A DNA stretch of 64,000 nt. It comes from Natronorubrum daqingense (GTDB lineage Archaea > Halobacteriota > Halobacteria > Halobacteriales > Natrialbaceae). A model generated the notes under the pieces. It ran no database searches. It saw only the letters and a list, made by a program, of their open reading frames with translations, and was not told the DNA's origin. Below are positions 1-9,105 of this stretch, in pieces (positions within the stretch are counted from its first letter, which is position 1; every line of letters starts with the position of its first letter). The stretch is taken from NCBI RefSeq assembly GCF_001971705.1, contig NZ_CP019327.1:1364001-1428000 (forward strand), read 5' to 3'. Position numbers and translations under genes: made by a program.

Positions 1-685
1 ACTCGATGACGTCTTCGTTGGCTTCCGTGATCGGGTCGTCCGTGTGGATCTGGACGCCAGCATCCTCTAAGAGGTCTCGAAGGGCCTGCTGGACTTCTGG
101 ATCGTTACCCGGGAAGATTTCCTCGAGCGCTTCGACGAGGTGGATGTCGATGGGCGCACGGTGGTTGTCGCGGAATTCGGCGATTTCGCCGGCGGTCTGG
201 ATGCCCGAGAGTCCGGCACCGCCGATGACGACCTGTGCGGGGTCACCACGGGTTGCTTCCTGACTGGCGTCGCTGATGGCGTCGTGAATCTCGAGGGCGT
301 CGTCGAGACTCTTGAGCGTCAGGGAGTGGTCGTCGAGGCCGGGGATTCCGTAGTAGGCGGTCTGAGTCCCGAGGCCGACCATGACGTAATCGTACTCGAC
401 GTCGTCACCGTCGGCGAGTTCGACGACCTGCTCGTCGACGTCGAGGCCGGTGACTTCGTCGCGGATGAATCGCGTCGACGGGTCGGCGATGTCGTCGATC
501 GGGAACGTGATGTCCGATCGGACGCTCGGGTCGCGGATGACGCGGTGAGATTCGTGCAATACGAGGTGGTAGTCGACGTCAGCGATCCAGGTTAGCTGCG
601 CGCTTCCCCCGAGTTCCGATTGGAGCTTGTTGATCGCACCAGCACCGGCGTATCCGGCACCGAGCACGACGACGTTCTCAGTCAT
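1..685 (-). CDS. NAD(P)/FAD-dependent oxidoreductase, type II NADH dehydrogenase-like (3' end cut)
   Basis: The N-terminal 228 residues are visible; the C-terminus lies outside the window. A FAD-binding Rossmann motif (GAGYAG, residues 9-14) follows directly after the start, and a second dinucleotide-binding motif (GGAGLSG) lies near residue 160. This two-dinucleotide-fold layout is that of the single-subunit NADH:quinone oxidoreductase (Ndh-2) / sulfide:quinone reductase superfamily. Such enzymes pass electrons from NADH to membrane quinone without pumping protons. The start is the ATG at 685-683. No redox-active CxxxxC is visible in the part seen, which argues against a glutathione-reductase-type enzyme. 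Substrate assignment within the superfamily is uncertain. Confidence 0.8.
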   Translation of the reverse strand, partial: MTENVVVLGAGYAGAGAINKLQSELGGSAQLTWIADVDYHLVLHESHRVIRDPSVRSDITFPIDDIADPSTRFIRDEVTGLDVDEQVVELADGDDVEYDYVMVGLGTQTAYYGIPGLDDHSLTLKSLDDALEIHDAISDASQEATRGDPAQVVIGGAGLSGIQTAGEIAEFRDNHRAPIDIHLVEALEEIFPGNDPEVQQALRDLLEDAGVQIHTDDPITEANEDVIE

Positions 686-819
686 AGCTGACAGTCTGGC
701 ACACTACGATACAAAGGTGTTGAAACGAATACAACAGTGGCTGGTGTTACCAAAGCACGGTGTTCGTCGATACCTCGCCAGATTGCGTCGGTCCGCGATG
801 TCGAGAAGTGACGGCTCCT

Positions 820-1740
820 TCAGAGGATTCGGTTCCCGAACGCGCTCGCGGTGAGTTCGGCCGCGAGTCTGGCCGTTTCGTTTCGTTCGTCCAGTATGGG
901 GTTCACTTCCACGACGTCCATCGACCGAACGACACCCTCGCGTCCGTGGCGAGTGGCGACGGTCTCGAGTGCTGCGTGGGCTTCGCGATAGGTGACGCCG
1001 CCGCGAACCGGAGTGCCGACGCCGGGGGCGGTTTTGGGGTCGAGCCAATCGAGGTCGAGACTGACGTGGACGCCGTCGGTCCCACTCGTCGCGACGTCGA
1101 GGGCATCTTCGACGACGGCCGTCATGCCGTACTCGTCGATGTCGGCCATCGTAAACGCAGTCATCTCGCTCTCTCGGACGAGTTCGCGTTCGCGGTCGTC
1201 GATGCTCCGAAGGCCGACGTAGACGATCGATTCCTCGCGCACACGCGGTGCGTGCGCCCAGTCGACGTCGCCAAACGCTCCCCTACCGAGCGTCGCGGCG
1301 AGTGGCATCCCGTGGACGTTTCCGCTGGGTGAGGTCGCAGGTGTATTCAAATCGGCGTGCGCGTCGAACCAGATCGCACCGAGGTCGGCGTCGCGGGCGG
1401 ACCCACGCATCGAACCGATGGCGACCGAGTGGTCGCCGCCGAGTACGAGCGGAAACTCGCCGTTCTCGAGTGCCGATTCGACGCGCTCGCCGAGGCGTGT
1501 ACAGACGTCCTCGACTTCCCGGAGGAATTTCGCGTGTCCGTCAGCCGGTTGCTCCGCGTCCGGGTCCCGCTCTTCGGCCCGCGGGATAGACAGGTCGCCG
1601 TCGTCGATCGTCGTCACGCCGGCGTCCTCGAGTCGATCGGCGAGCCCCGCGTATCTAATCGCAGACGGCCCCATATCGACGCCCCGCCGATCGGCCCCGT
1701 AATCCATCGGCGCGCCGAGTATTCTGACTGTTTCACTCAT
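820..1740 (-). CDS. rocF: Arginase (ureohydrolase family)
   Basis: Predicted to hydrolyse arginine to ornithine and urea at a binuclear manganese centre. The 306-residue length is usual for the family. The metal-ligand motifs are in order: GGDHSVAIG, then WFDAHADLNTP, then SLDLDWLDP near the C-terminal third; NVHGMPLA is also arginase-like. I chose the ATG at 1740 (MSETVRILG) because it starts directly on the conserved first beta strand; the frame stays open upstream to 1875 but that extension looks non-conserved. It is transcribed away from the metalloregulator gene, 78 nt apart. Agmatinase or formimidoglutamase activity cannot be excluded, but the NVHGMPLA region favours arginase. Confidence 0.88.
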   Translation of the reverse strand: MSETVRILGAPMDYGADRRGVDMGPSAIRYAGLADRLEDAGVTTIDDGDLSIPRAEERDPDAEQPADGHAKFLREVEDVCTRLGERVESALENGEFPLVLGGDHSVAIGSMRGSARDADLGAIWFDAHADLNTPATSPSGNVHGMPLAATLGRGAFGDVDWAHAPRVREESIVYVGLRSIDDRERELVRESEMTAFTMADIDEYGMTAVVEDALDVATSGTDGVHVSLDLDWLDPKTAPGVGTPVRGGVTYREAHAALETVATRHGREGVVRSMDVVEVNPILDERNETARLAAELTASAFGNRIL

Positions 1741-1801
1741 ACTCACTCGTACACGGTGGTCCCGTTTGATGGTAGCGGTCGAGATGGCGACAGATTTAGG
1801 G

Positions 1802-1815
1802 TTAGACGGGGCTAA
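1802..1815. promoter_or_regulatory. Imperfect DtxR/MntR-type operator upstream of the metalloregulator
   Basis: TTAGACGGGGCTAA has the outer TTAG/CTAA half-sites of the perfect palindrome at 2596-2609. It lies just after a TATA-like ATTTAG (about 1793-1798) and just before the GTG start at 1819. A repressor bound here would cover the transcription start, suggesting autoregulation. The regulatory role is inferred. Confidence 0.6.
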
Positions 1816-1818
1816 TTC

Positions 1819-2508
1819 GTGAGTACGATGATGCTGAGTGACGTGATGGAAGACTACCTCAAAGCGATCTACCAACTCCAGCGAGAGACCGACGACCGTA
1901 TCAAGACGTCGGCGATCGCCGAGGAGTTAGACGTCACGTCACCGACCGTCACCAGCATGCTCGACAAACTCGAGGATCGCGGACTCGTCGACCGCGAGAA
2001 GTACCGCGGCGTCACGTTGACGGACGAAGGCGAAACGGTTGCACTCGAGGTCGTCCGTCACCACCGGTTGCTCGAGGCGTACCTCACCGAACACCTCGAC
2101 TACGACTGGGCGGAAGTTCACGAGGAAGCCGACCGACTCGAGCACCACATTAGCGAAAACTTCGAGGCTCGGGTCGCCGACGCGCTGGATCAGCCGACGG
2201 TGGATCCACACGGGTCCCCGATTCCCAGCGCTGATCTCGAGCCGCCAGAGCGTCCCTCCGGCGAATCGGTGATGGAATTTTCCGAAGGCGACGCCGTCGT
2301 CGTCGAAGAAGTCGCCGACCGGGACCCGGACGTCCTCTCGTATCTCGCCGAACACGGCGTCGAACCCGGCGTCGAACTCGAGATCGTCGAGGTTGCACCG
2401 TTTGGCATGGTAACGGCACAGTCGGCCAATCGCGACGAGCCAGTTTCGCTGCCCGAGGCCGTCGCACATCATGTTCGCGTATCACAGCCCGCTGAGGTCC
2501 AGCAGTAG
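1819..2508 (+). CDS. mntR: Metal-dependent transcriptional regulator, DtxR/MntR family
   Basis: A 229-residue three-domain regulator: winged HTH (residues ~10-70), metal-binding dimerisation domain (~75-140) and C-terminal SH3/FeoA-like domain (~155-225). Alignment by eye to DtxR places site-1 ligands at H82, E86 and H101, and site-2 ligands at D12, D105, E108 and H109. The iron regulators DtxR/IdeR carry Met and Cys where this protein has D12 and D105. Hard acidic ligands are MntR-like, so manganese is the likelier co-repressor. The GTG at 1819 fits a leaderless transcript from the TATA-like element at ~1793; an ATG at 1828 is the alternative. Palindromic sites lie before this gene and before the ZIP transporter that follows. 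Confidence 0.88.
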   Translation: MSTMMLSDVMEDYLKAIYQLQRETDDRIKTSAIAEELDVTSPTVTSMLDKLEDRGLVDREKYRGVTLTDEGETVALEVVRHHRLLEAYLTEHLDYDWAEVHEEADRLEHHISENFEARVADALDQPTVDPHGSPIPSADLEPPERPSGESVMEFSEGDAVVVEEVADRDPDVLSYLAEHGVEPGVELEIVEVAPFGMVTAQSANRDEPVSLPEAVAHHVRVSQPAEVQQ

Positions 2509-2595
2509 TTTAGCTGTTCGTTTGCCGGTATCACCGTTCTCGAATGCTGATAGTGACGATCGCTACCGGGAGTAATCAATTGGCAAGCTATAAGT

Positions 2596-2609
2596 TTAGA
2601 CGCGTCTAA
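2596..2609. promoter_or_regulatory. Perfect 14-bp palindromic operator upstream of the ZIP transporter
   Basis: TTAGACGCGTCTAA is a perfect inverted repeat starting 1 nt after a TATA box (TATAAG, 2589-2594), so it covers the expected transcription start near 2616. It matches the half-sites at 1802-1815. Archaeal DtxR-family repressors bind similar TTAG-N-CTAA elements. I infer that the product of the adjacent regulator gene binds here to repress uptake when metal is sufficient. Confidence 0.75.
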
Positions 2610-2660
2610 TGATTTGTTGATGATGAATCTCGCATACAGACGTGGAGGTGGCTCACCTTC

Positions 2661-3626
2661 ATGACGAGCCGCACTCTCCCCGATCTCCCGCGGTGGCTAC
2701 AACTCGTCAGCCCAGTTATCGTTCTCGGTGCCGTGTTCGGAGCACTCTATCTGACTTCCCCGTTTGGCGACCTCTCCGGTGTCGAGGAAGCGAGTACGCT
2801 CGAGATCCTCTGGATGTTAACTGTAATCGGTGCCATCGCCGGGATCATCCCCGTCGCAATCGGCATGCTCTGGTTCCCGTTCATCCGGGATCTCGATCCA
2901 CGGTATTTACACGCCTTTCTGGCGCTCGCAGCCGGTGTCCTCGCCTTCATCGCCGTCGAGATGACCGAAGACATGATCTTCGATTACGGCCTCGAGGTCG
3001 AGAGCGCGACGCTCGCGGGAAGTACGATCGACGGAACGATCCTCGCTGCGACGGCCGCGATCCTTGGAGTGGGCGGTACGTTCGTGGTCATGTACGCCGC
3101 GAGCGAGTGGCGACAACGAAAGATGGCGTCGCCCCAGAAGAGCGGCCTCGAGATCGCCTACCTCGTCGCACTGGCGCTCGGACTCCACAGTATCGGCGAG
3201 GGACTCGGAATCGGCGTCGCCTACATTCAGGGTGACGCGTCGCTGTTGATGCTCCTCGTCCTCGCGTTCATCATGCACAACGTGATGGAGGGGCCAACCA
3301 TCGTCGCAGCGGTCGCCCGCGAACGGGAAACGCCGCCGCTTCGTCACTTCGCCGCGATGGGCGTCATCGCCGGCGGTCCCGTTATCCTTGGCGGCTGGAT
3401 CGGCAGCTTCGCGGAGTCGAATCTGCTCGCCGTCCTGTTCTTCGCTATCGCGATCGGTGCGATTTTGCAGGTGCTCCTCGAGGTCGCCGACCTCATTCGC
3501 TTCGACGCCGAGGCGGTTCTGACGCGAACGAACGCCGCCACGTTTTCGTTCGGCTTCATTGTCATGTTCTTCCTCGAAGATGTGCTGACCGAGGTCCTTC
3601 TCGAGGGCTGGCTCGTCCCTGCCTAA
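2661..3626 (+). CDS. ZIP-family divalent metal transporter
   Basis: A 321-residue membrane protein with about eight hydrophobic segments. The ZIP metal-site signatures are present: HSIGEGLGIG in the TM4 region and HNVMEGPTI in the TM5 region, both supplying the His/Glu ligands of the transport site. The ATG at 2661 is preceded by a strong Shine-Dalgarno GGAGGTG (2644-2650), unlike the many leaderless genes here. The promoter carries the perfect palindrome described above and the gene follows a Mn-type MntR/DtxR regulator. Import of manganese (possibly also zinc or iron) under repression by that regulator is therefore the best reading; the substrate itself cannot be read from sequence. Confidence 0.88.
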   Translation: MTSRTLPDLPRWLQLVSPVIVLGAVFGALYLTSPFGDLSGVEEASTLEILWMLTVIGAIAGIIPVAIGMLWFPFIRDLDPRYLHAFLALAAGVLAFIAVEMTEDMIFDYGLEVESATLAGSTIDGTILAATAAILGVGGTFVVMYAASEWRQRKMASPQKSGLEIAYLVALALGLHSIGEGLGIGVAYIQGDASLLMLLVLAFIMHNVMEGPTIVAAVARERETPPLRHFAAMGVIAGGPVILGGWIGSFAESNLLAVLFFAIAIGAILQVLLEVADLIRFDAEAVLTRTNAATFSFGFIVMFFLEDVLTEVLLEGWLVPA

Positions 3627-3769
3627 TTTTTTCAACACGTCCGTCCGTGAAGGTGGCCGTATCAACCAAAACAAAACGCCTTACTATGGCCGGTTCAAAC
3701 ACAAGAATCTGAGCGTATCCGACCAACTCACCCGTCGGGTTTAAGGAAATCAATTACGAAGATCATAGT

Positions 3770-4303
3770 ATGTCATCAATCGAACTCACCCCCAGCCAGA
3801 AAAAGATTCTCCGCGCATTGACAAATCTCCACAAAGAATCGGAAGCAGCGATCAAAGGCGAGGATATCGCCGAGCAAGTCGATCGGAATCCGGGGACCAT
3901 TCGCAACCAGATGCAGAGTCTGAAAGCGCTCCAACTCGTCGAAGGTGTACCGGGGCCAAAAGGTGGCTACAAGCCGACTGCCTCGGCCTACGAGGCACTC
4001 GAGATTCAACAGATGGACGATCCGGCGTCCGTCCCACTCGAGCACGAAGGCGAGGCAGTCGAAGACGTCATCGTCGAAGAGATCGATCTCTCGAGCGTTC
4101 ACCATCCGGAACTCTGTCGTGCCGAGATCCACATTCAGGGGGCAATGAGTGATATCTCCGAGGACGACGCCGTCATCGTCGGCCCAACGCCACTCTCGAA
4201 ACTCCGTATCGAGGGCCGCGTCGACGGCAAAGACGACACGAACAACATTCTCATCTTGCGCATCGAGGATATGGTCGCACCGGCCGAAGAACCGGCCCAC
4301 TGA
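3770..4303 (+). CDS. Winged-HTH transcriptional regulator with conserved C-terminal domain
   Basis: 177 residues. The N-terminal ~75 residues form a winged helix (helices around residues 8-20, 30-37 and 44-55; wing GPKGGYKPT). A C-terminal domain of about 90 residues follows; its segment with VHHPELCRAEIHI and GPTPLSKLRIEGRV looks like a beta-rich sensor or oligomerisation module. I recall near-identical haloarchaeal proteins annotated loosely as Rrf2-like regulators; no ligand is known to me. A TATA-like TTTAAG at 3740-3745 places the transcription start at or next to the ATG, so the mRNA is probably leaderless. It stands alone and converges on gyrA. Confidence 0.75.
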   Translation: MSSIELTPSQKKILRALTNLHKESEAAIKGEDIAEQVDRNPGTIRNQMQSLKALQLVEGVPGPKGGYKPTASAYEALEIQQMDDPASVPLEHEGEAVEDVIVEEIDLSSVHHPELCRAEIHIQGAMSDISEDDAVIVGPTPLSKLRIEGRVDGKDDTNNILILRIEDMVAPAEEPAH

Positions 4304-4488
4304 GCCAAGCCGACGCGCTCTTCCATTCTTCTCACAGTAGTCTCTCGAGTGTGAGCGCGTGCTCTCTCGAAAATTCGCCGTGACTTCTCGGAGTCGACCA
4401 CTGCCAGTCGATCGTCGAATACTATCGCAGAAATCCCGTCGTCGCTTCCAGTCGGGATCAGCGAGCGACCAGAAAAAACGCGCCGTGA

Positions 4489-6960
4489 TCAGTGTTCGTC
4501 GTCAGCGGCGACTGCGGCGGGGATGTCGTCGACGCTCGCGACGGCGTCACCTTCGTCGACATCCATAACGATCACGCCCATCGTATTCCGGCCGACTTCC
4601 GAGATTTCGTCGGCTCGAGTGCGGACGATCTGTCCGCGCTCGCTCATCAACACGAGGTGGTCGGCGTCGGAGACGGCTTTGACGGTCGTGACCGGGCCGT
4701 TTCGCTCGCCGGTTTTGATGTCGATCAGTCCCTTTCCGTATCGCGATTGCGTGCGATACTCGGCGAGGCGAGTCCGTTTGCCGTAGCCGTTTCGCGTCAC
4801 GGTCAACAGCGCCTGTCCGTCGTCCTCGTCGGTTGCGACGAGTCCTGCGACGGCGTCCTCGCCCTCGAGTTTGATACCGTTGACACCGCGTGCGGTTCGG
4901 CCCATCGCACGGGCTTCGGATTCGTCGAAGCGGATCGTCATGCCGCCTTCCGTTGCGATGACGAGATCCTGTGAACCATCGGTGACCTCGACGTCGACGA
5001 GTTCGTCGCCATCCTCTAAGTCGGCCGCGATGATTCCCGTCGAGCGAATGTTGTCGAACTCTTCGCCGGCCGTTCGCTTGACGTAGCCGTGGCGAGTCGC
5101 CATCGTGACGTACTCCTCGTCGCCGAAGGCGTCGGTGTCGACGATGGCCGTGATCTCCTCTCGCGGATCGAGGTCGAGGATGTTGACGGCCGATTTCCCG
5201 CGGGCGGTTCGGCCCATCTCGGGAATTTCGTAGGTCTTGAGCTGATAGACCTTCCCCTGATTCGTAAAGCACAGGAGGAAGTCGTGGGTGTTCGCCTGGA
5301 ACACCGTCGTCACGCGGTCGTCTTCCTTGACGTCCGCGCCGATGATGCCTTTCCCGCCTCGACCCTGGGGGTCGAACTGGTCGATCGGCATCCGCTTGAC
5401 GTAGTCGTCTTCGGTCATGACGACGAAGACCTCTTCTTCCGGGATGAGGTCCTCGTGCGTGACCGTTCCCGTGTCCTCGATGATCGACGTCCGTCGGTCG
5501 TCGTCGTACTCGTCTTTGACCTCGCGAAGTTCGTCTTTGATAACCGTGAGCAGTTCGGACTCGCTCTCGAGGATCGAGGTCAGCCGTTCGATCTCGGCGG
5601 TCACGTCGTCGTACTCGTCTTCGATCTCGGCCGCTTCCATCGACGTGAGACTCCCCAGTTGCATCCGAACGATGTGTGCAGCCTGGTCTTCGGAGAAGTC
5701 AAATTCGGACTGCAGTCCAGCTCTCGCATCGTCGCGGTCCTCGGAGTTCTGGATGAGGTCGACGACATCGTCGACGTTCTCGAGTGCCTTCAGTCGGCCC
5801 TCGAGGATGTGCGCGCGGTCTTCGGCCTCGCCGAGGTCGTACTCACTGCGCCGGCGGACGACGTTTCGTCGGTGGGTGATGTACTCCTCTAAGGTTTCTC
5901 TCAGCGAGAGAACCTGTGGTTGGCCGTCGACCAGCGAGAGGTTGATGACGCCGAAGGTCCGCTCGAGGTGGTTCTCGAGGAGTTGGTTCTTGACGACCTC
6001 GACGTTCGCGCCGCGTTTGCACTCGACGACGACGCGGACGCCGTCGCGGTCGGATTCGTCTCGCAGGTCGGAGACGCCCTCGATCTTCCCTTCGGTAACG
6101 TCTTCGGCGATTCGTTCGACCAATCGAGCTTTGTTCGACTGGTAGGGAAGTTCGGTAATGACGATGCGCTCGCGGCCGTTCTTCCACTCTTCGACCTCGA
6201 ACTCGGCGCGAACGCGGATGCGCCCGCGGCCGGTCTTGTACGCCGAGTAGATGGCGTCGCGGCCGACGATGTTCGCACCGGTCGGGAAGTCTGGCCCCTT
6301 GACGTGGTCCATCAGGTCCTCGACGGTCGCGTCGGGGTTGTCGATCAACTCGATCGTGGCGTCGATGACCTCGCCTAAGTTGTGTGGCGGAATGTTCGTC
6401 GACATGCCAACGGCGATCCCCGAGGAGCCGTTGACGAGGAGGTTCGGGAACGCTGCGGGCAGGACGTCGGGTTCCTGTAAGCGATCGTCGTAGTTCGCCG
6501 AGAAGTCGACCGTGTCCTTTCCGATATCCTCGAGCAGTTCCTCGGAAACGGGGGCCATTCGAGCCTCCGTGTACCGGGGTGCTGCGGCCGGATCGCCGTC
6601 CATCGAACCAAAGTTCCCCTGGCCGTCGACGAGCGGGTAGCGCATCGAGAAGTCCTGGGCCATGCGGACCAGTGTGTCGTAGATCGCGCTGTCCCCGTGG
6701 GGGTGGTAGTCACCCATCGTCTCCCCGACGATCGAGGAGGACTTGCGGTGACTCGAGCCGCTGGTGACGCCCATCTCGTGCATCGCGTAGAGGATGCGTC
6801 GGTGGACTGGTTTCAACCCGTCCCGAACGTCCGGGAGGGCTCGACCCGCGATAACGGACATCGCGTAGTCGATGTAGCTCTGTTCCATCTCGTCTTCGAT
6901 GCGGACGTTTTCGACCGCCCGCGCTTCGATATCAGTCGGATCGGGGACGTCTGAACTCAT
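4489..6960 (-). CDS. gyrA: DNA gyrase subunit A
   Basis: 823 residues, the normal GyrA length. GyrA cuts and rejoins DNA in the A2B2 enzyme that introduces negative supercoils with ATP. The catalytic tyrosine is Y130 (APRYTEARM). In the quinolone region the equivalents of E. coli S83 and D87 are S91 and D95 ([10 protein letters not shown]), the drug-sensitive residues. A GyrA-box (QGRGGKG) in the C-terminal beta-pinwheel supports true gyrase rather than Topo IV. The gene starts 18 nt after the gyrB stop, so the two form an operon read from the gyrB promoter. Confidence 0.98.
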   Translation of the reverse strand: MSSDVPDPTDIEARAVENVRIEDEMEQSYIDYAMSVIAGRALPDVRDGLKPVHRRILYAMHEMGVTSGSSHRKSSSIVGETMGDYHPHGDSAIYDTLVRMAQDFSMRYPLVDGQGNFGSMDGDPAAAPRYTEARMAPVSEELLEDIGKDTVDFSANYDDRLQEPDVLPAAFPNLLVNGSSGIAVGMSTNIPPHNLGEVIDATIELIDNPDATVEDLMDHVKGPDFPTGANIVGRDAIYSAYKTGRGRIRVRAEFEVEEWKNGRERIVITELPYQSNKARLVERIAEDVTEGKIEGVSDLRDESDRDGVRVVVECKRGANVEVVKNQLLENHLERTFGVINLSLVDGQPQVLSLRETLEEYITHRRNVVRRRSEYDLGEAEDRAHILEGRLKALENVDDVVDLIQNSEDRDDARAGLQSEFDFSEDQAAHIVRMQLGSLTSMEAAEIEDEYDDVTAEIERLTSILESESELLTVIKDELREVKDEYDDDRRTSIIEDTGTVTHEDLIPEEEVFVVMTEDDYVKRMPIDQFDPQGRGGKGIIGADVKEDDRVTTVFQANTHDFLLCFTNQGKVYQLKTYEIPEMGRTARGKSAVNILDLDPREEITAIVDTDAFGDEEYVTMATRHGYVKRTAGEEFDNIRSTGIIAADLEDGDELVDVEVTDGSQDLVIATEGGMTIRFDESEARAMGRTARGVNGIKLEGEDAVAGLVATDEDDGQALLTVTRNGYGKRTRLAEYRTQSRYGKGLIDIKTGERNGPVTTVKAVSDADHLVLMSERGQIVRTRADEISEVGRNTMGVIVMDVDEGDAVASVDDIPAAVAADDEH

Positions 6961-6978
6961 GTATGTACCTCAGTCATC

Positions 6979-8913
6979 TTAGATGTCAATCCATTCCGCT
7001 TCCGGCGCGTTGTCCTTGATGAACTGCTTTCGGGGTTCGACGGCGTCGCCCATCAACACCGAGAACATCTTGTCGGCCGCAGCCGCGTCCTCGACGGTGA
7101 TCTGCTTGAGAATCCGGTTGTCGGGATTCATCGTCGTCTCCCAGAGCTGTTCGGGGTTCATCTCGCCCAGTCCCTTGAACCGCTGGACCTGGGTTGGATT
7201 GCCGTCGCACTTCTCTTCGACGATCTCGTCGCGTTCGGCGTCTGTCATCGCGTCGTAGGTTTCCCCGCGGTAGCGAATACGGTACAGCGGCGGCTGAGTC
7301 GCGTAGACGTAGCCACCCTCGAGCAGCGGACGCATGTGCCGGTAGAAGAACGTCAGCATCAGCGTCCGGATGTGCGCCCCGTCGACGTCGGCGTCCGTCG
7401 CCATGATGATCTTCTTGTAGCGCACGTCTTCGACGTCGAACTCGTCGCCGATCCCCGCGCCGATGGCGGTGATCATGTTCCGTATCTCGTCGTTTTCGAG
7501 AATGCGATCGAGACGGTGTTTCTCGACGTTCAAGATCTTCCCCTTGATGGGAAGTACCGCCTGGAACTCCGGATTTCGAGCCTGCTTCGCGCTGCCGCCT
7601 GCGGAGTCACCCTCCGCGATGAACAGTTCTGCTTTCTCTGGATCTTTGGTCTGGCAGTCGGCCAGCTTTCCGGGGAGCGAGGTGGACTCGAGGGCGGACT
7701 TCCGGCGCGTCAACTCTTCGGCTTTCTGAGCCGCTTTCCGGGCTTTCGCGGCCTCGACGGCCTTCATCACGATGGCCTGTGCGGTGTCTGGGTGTTCCTC
7801 GAAGTACGTTCCCAGCCCCTCGTGCATCGCGCTCTCGACGATGCCACGAACTTCCGAGTTACCGAGTTTGGTCTTCGTCTGGCCTTCGAACTGCGGGTCT
7901 GGATGTTTGATCGAGATGACCGCAGTGAGTCCTTCGCGGATATCTTCACCCTTGAGGTTCTCCTCCAGGTCGGAGAGCAAGTCGTTGTCCTGTGCGTAGT
8001 CGTTTATGGTCCGCGTGAGGGCTGTTTTGAAGCCGGTGAGGTGAGTGCCGCCTTCACGCGTGTTGATGTTGTTCGCAAAGGCGTGGATCGAGCCCTGCAG
8101 TTCCTCGGTGGCCTGCATCGCGACTTCGATCTGAATGTTCTGTTCTTGGTCCTCGAAGTAGATGATGTCCTCGTGCATCGCCGAGCGCGTCTCGTTGAGG
8201 TAGGTGACGAACTCGCGGATGCCGCCCTCGTACTCGTAGGTCTCTTCGACGATTCCCTCGCCCTCTCCGGCCGCTTCGCGCTCGTCGCGCAGCGTGATCC
8301 GCACGTCGGAGTTGAGGAAGGCGAGTTCCCGAAGCCGATTCGAGAGCGTCGAGAACGAGAACCCATCCGATTCGAAGATTCCGGTGTCGGGCCAGAACCG
8401 GACCTGCGTTCCGGTCTCTTCGTCCGCATCCATGTCTCGAACGCGCTCCATGTCGCCGACGGGTTCGCCGCCTTCGAAGGCGTGTTCGAAGACGCTCCCG
8501 TTGCGTTTAACCTCGGCCTCGAGGCGCTCGGAGAGCGCGTTGACGACGCTCACGCCGACGCCGTGGAGGCCGCCGGAGACCTGGTAGGACTTATTGTCGA
8601 ACTTCCCACCTGCGTGGAGGACAGTTAGAATCACCTCGAGTGCGGGGCGATCGTACTCTTCGTGCGTATCGACGGGGATACCACGGCCGTCGTCTGCGAC
8701 GCTCACCGAGTCATCCTCGTGGATGGTGACGGTGATGTCGTCGCAGTGGCCGGCCAGTGCCTCGTCGATCGAATTGTCCACCACTTCGTAGACGAGATGG
8801 TGGAGTCCTCGAGAATCGGTAGAGCCGATGTACATCGCTGGCCGTTTTCTGACGGCTTCCAGGCCTTCTAGGACCTGAATTTGACCAGCGCCGTACTCGC
8901 TTTCCTGGGACAT
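6979..8913 (-). CDS. gyrB: DNA gyrase subunit B
   Basis: 644 residues: GHKL ATPase, transducer and TOPRIM/tail domains. The visible ATP-site motifs are NSIDEALAGH, DGRGIPVD and GGLHGVGVSV; the TOPRIM motifs are AEGDSAGGSA and DADVDGAHI. I chose the ATG at 8913 (MSQESEYGAGQ); an upstream in-frame start at 8985 would add a basic, non-conserved stretch that covers the promoter. A TATA-like TTTTATTA (minus strand, 8953-8946) puts transcription only a few nucleotides before this ATG. It is first gene of gyrB-gyrA. Haloarchaeal GyrB is the classical novobiocin target. Confidence 0.98.
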   Translation of the reverse strand: MSQESEYGAGQIQVLEGLEAVRKRPAMYIGSTDSRGLHHLVYEVVDNSIDEALAGHCDDITVTIHEDDSVSVADDGRGIPVDTHEEYDRPALEVILTVLHAGGKFDNKSYQVSGGLHGVGVSVVNALSERLEAEVKRNGSVFEHAFEGGEPVGDMERVRDMDADEETGTQVRFWPDTGIFESDGFSFSTLSNRLRELAFLNSDVRITLRDEREAAGEGEGIVEETYEYEGGIREFVTYLNETRSAMHEDIIYFEDQEQNIQIEVAMQATEELQGSIHAFANNINTREGGTHLTGFKTALTRTINDYAQDNDLLSDLEENLKGEDIREGLTAVISIKHPDPQFEGQTKTKLGNSEVRGIVESAMHEGLGTYFEEHPDTAQAIVMKAVEAAKARKAAQKAEELTRRKSALESTSLPGKLADCQTKDPEKAELFIAEGDSAGGSAKQARNPEFQAVLPIKGKILNVEKHRLDRILENDEIRNMITAIGAGIGDEFDVEDVRYKKIIMATDADVDGAHIRTLMLTFFYRHMRPLLEGGYVYATQPPLYRIRYRGETYDAMTDAERDEIVEEKCDGNPTQVQRFKGLGEMNPEQLWETTMNPDNRILKQITVEDAAAADKMFSVLMGDAVEPRKQFIKDNAPEAEWIDI

Positions 8914-8945
8914 GTAAAACCTGGTTTCTGGTAGTGTTCGGGCAC

Positions 8946-8953
8946 TAATAAAA
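8946..8953 (-). promoter_or_regulatory. TATA box of gyrB-gyrA
   Basis: TTTTATTA on the minus strand, about 35 nt upstream of the gyrB ATG, in a GC-rich surrounding. The spacing predicts a transcription start near 8922 and a leader of about 10 nt. No separate promoter is evident before gyrA. Confidence 0.55.
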
Positions 8954-9105
8954 GTCACGTACGCGCGCGGGCGAGCACGGAGCAATATGTGATTACGCTT
9001 TAAGAGGTCTACAGCCCCACAGTCGCGGACGCAACTCGGTTATCGCATGCCGACGGGTAATGGCTCGTTGGAAACCGATAGACCGACCGTACTCGGCCCC
9101 GAGCG

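Noticed and set aside
7336-8628. A 430-codon plus-strand frame inside gyrB
   Set aside because: Antisense shadow of gyrB; such frames are common in GC-rich haloarchaeal DNA.
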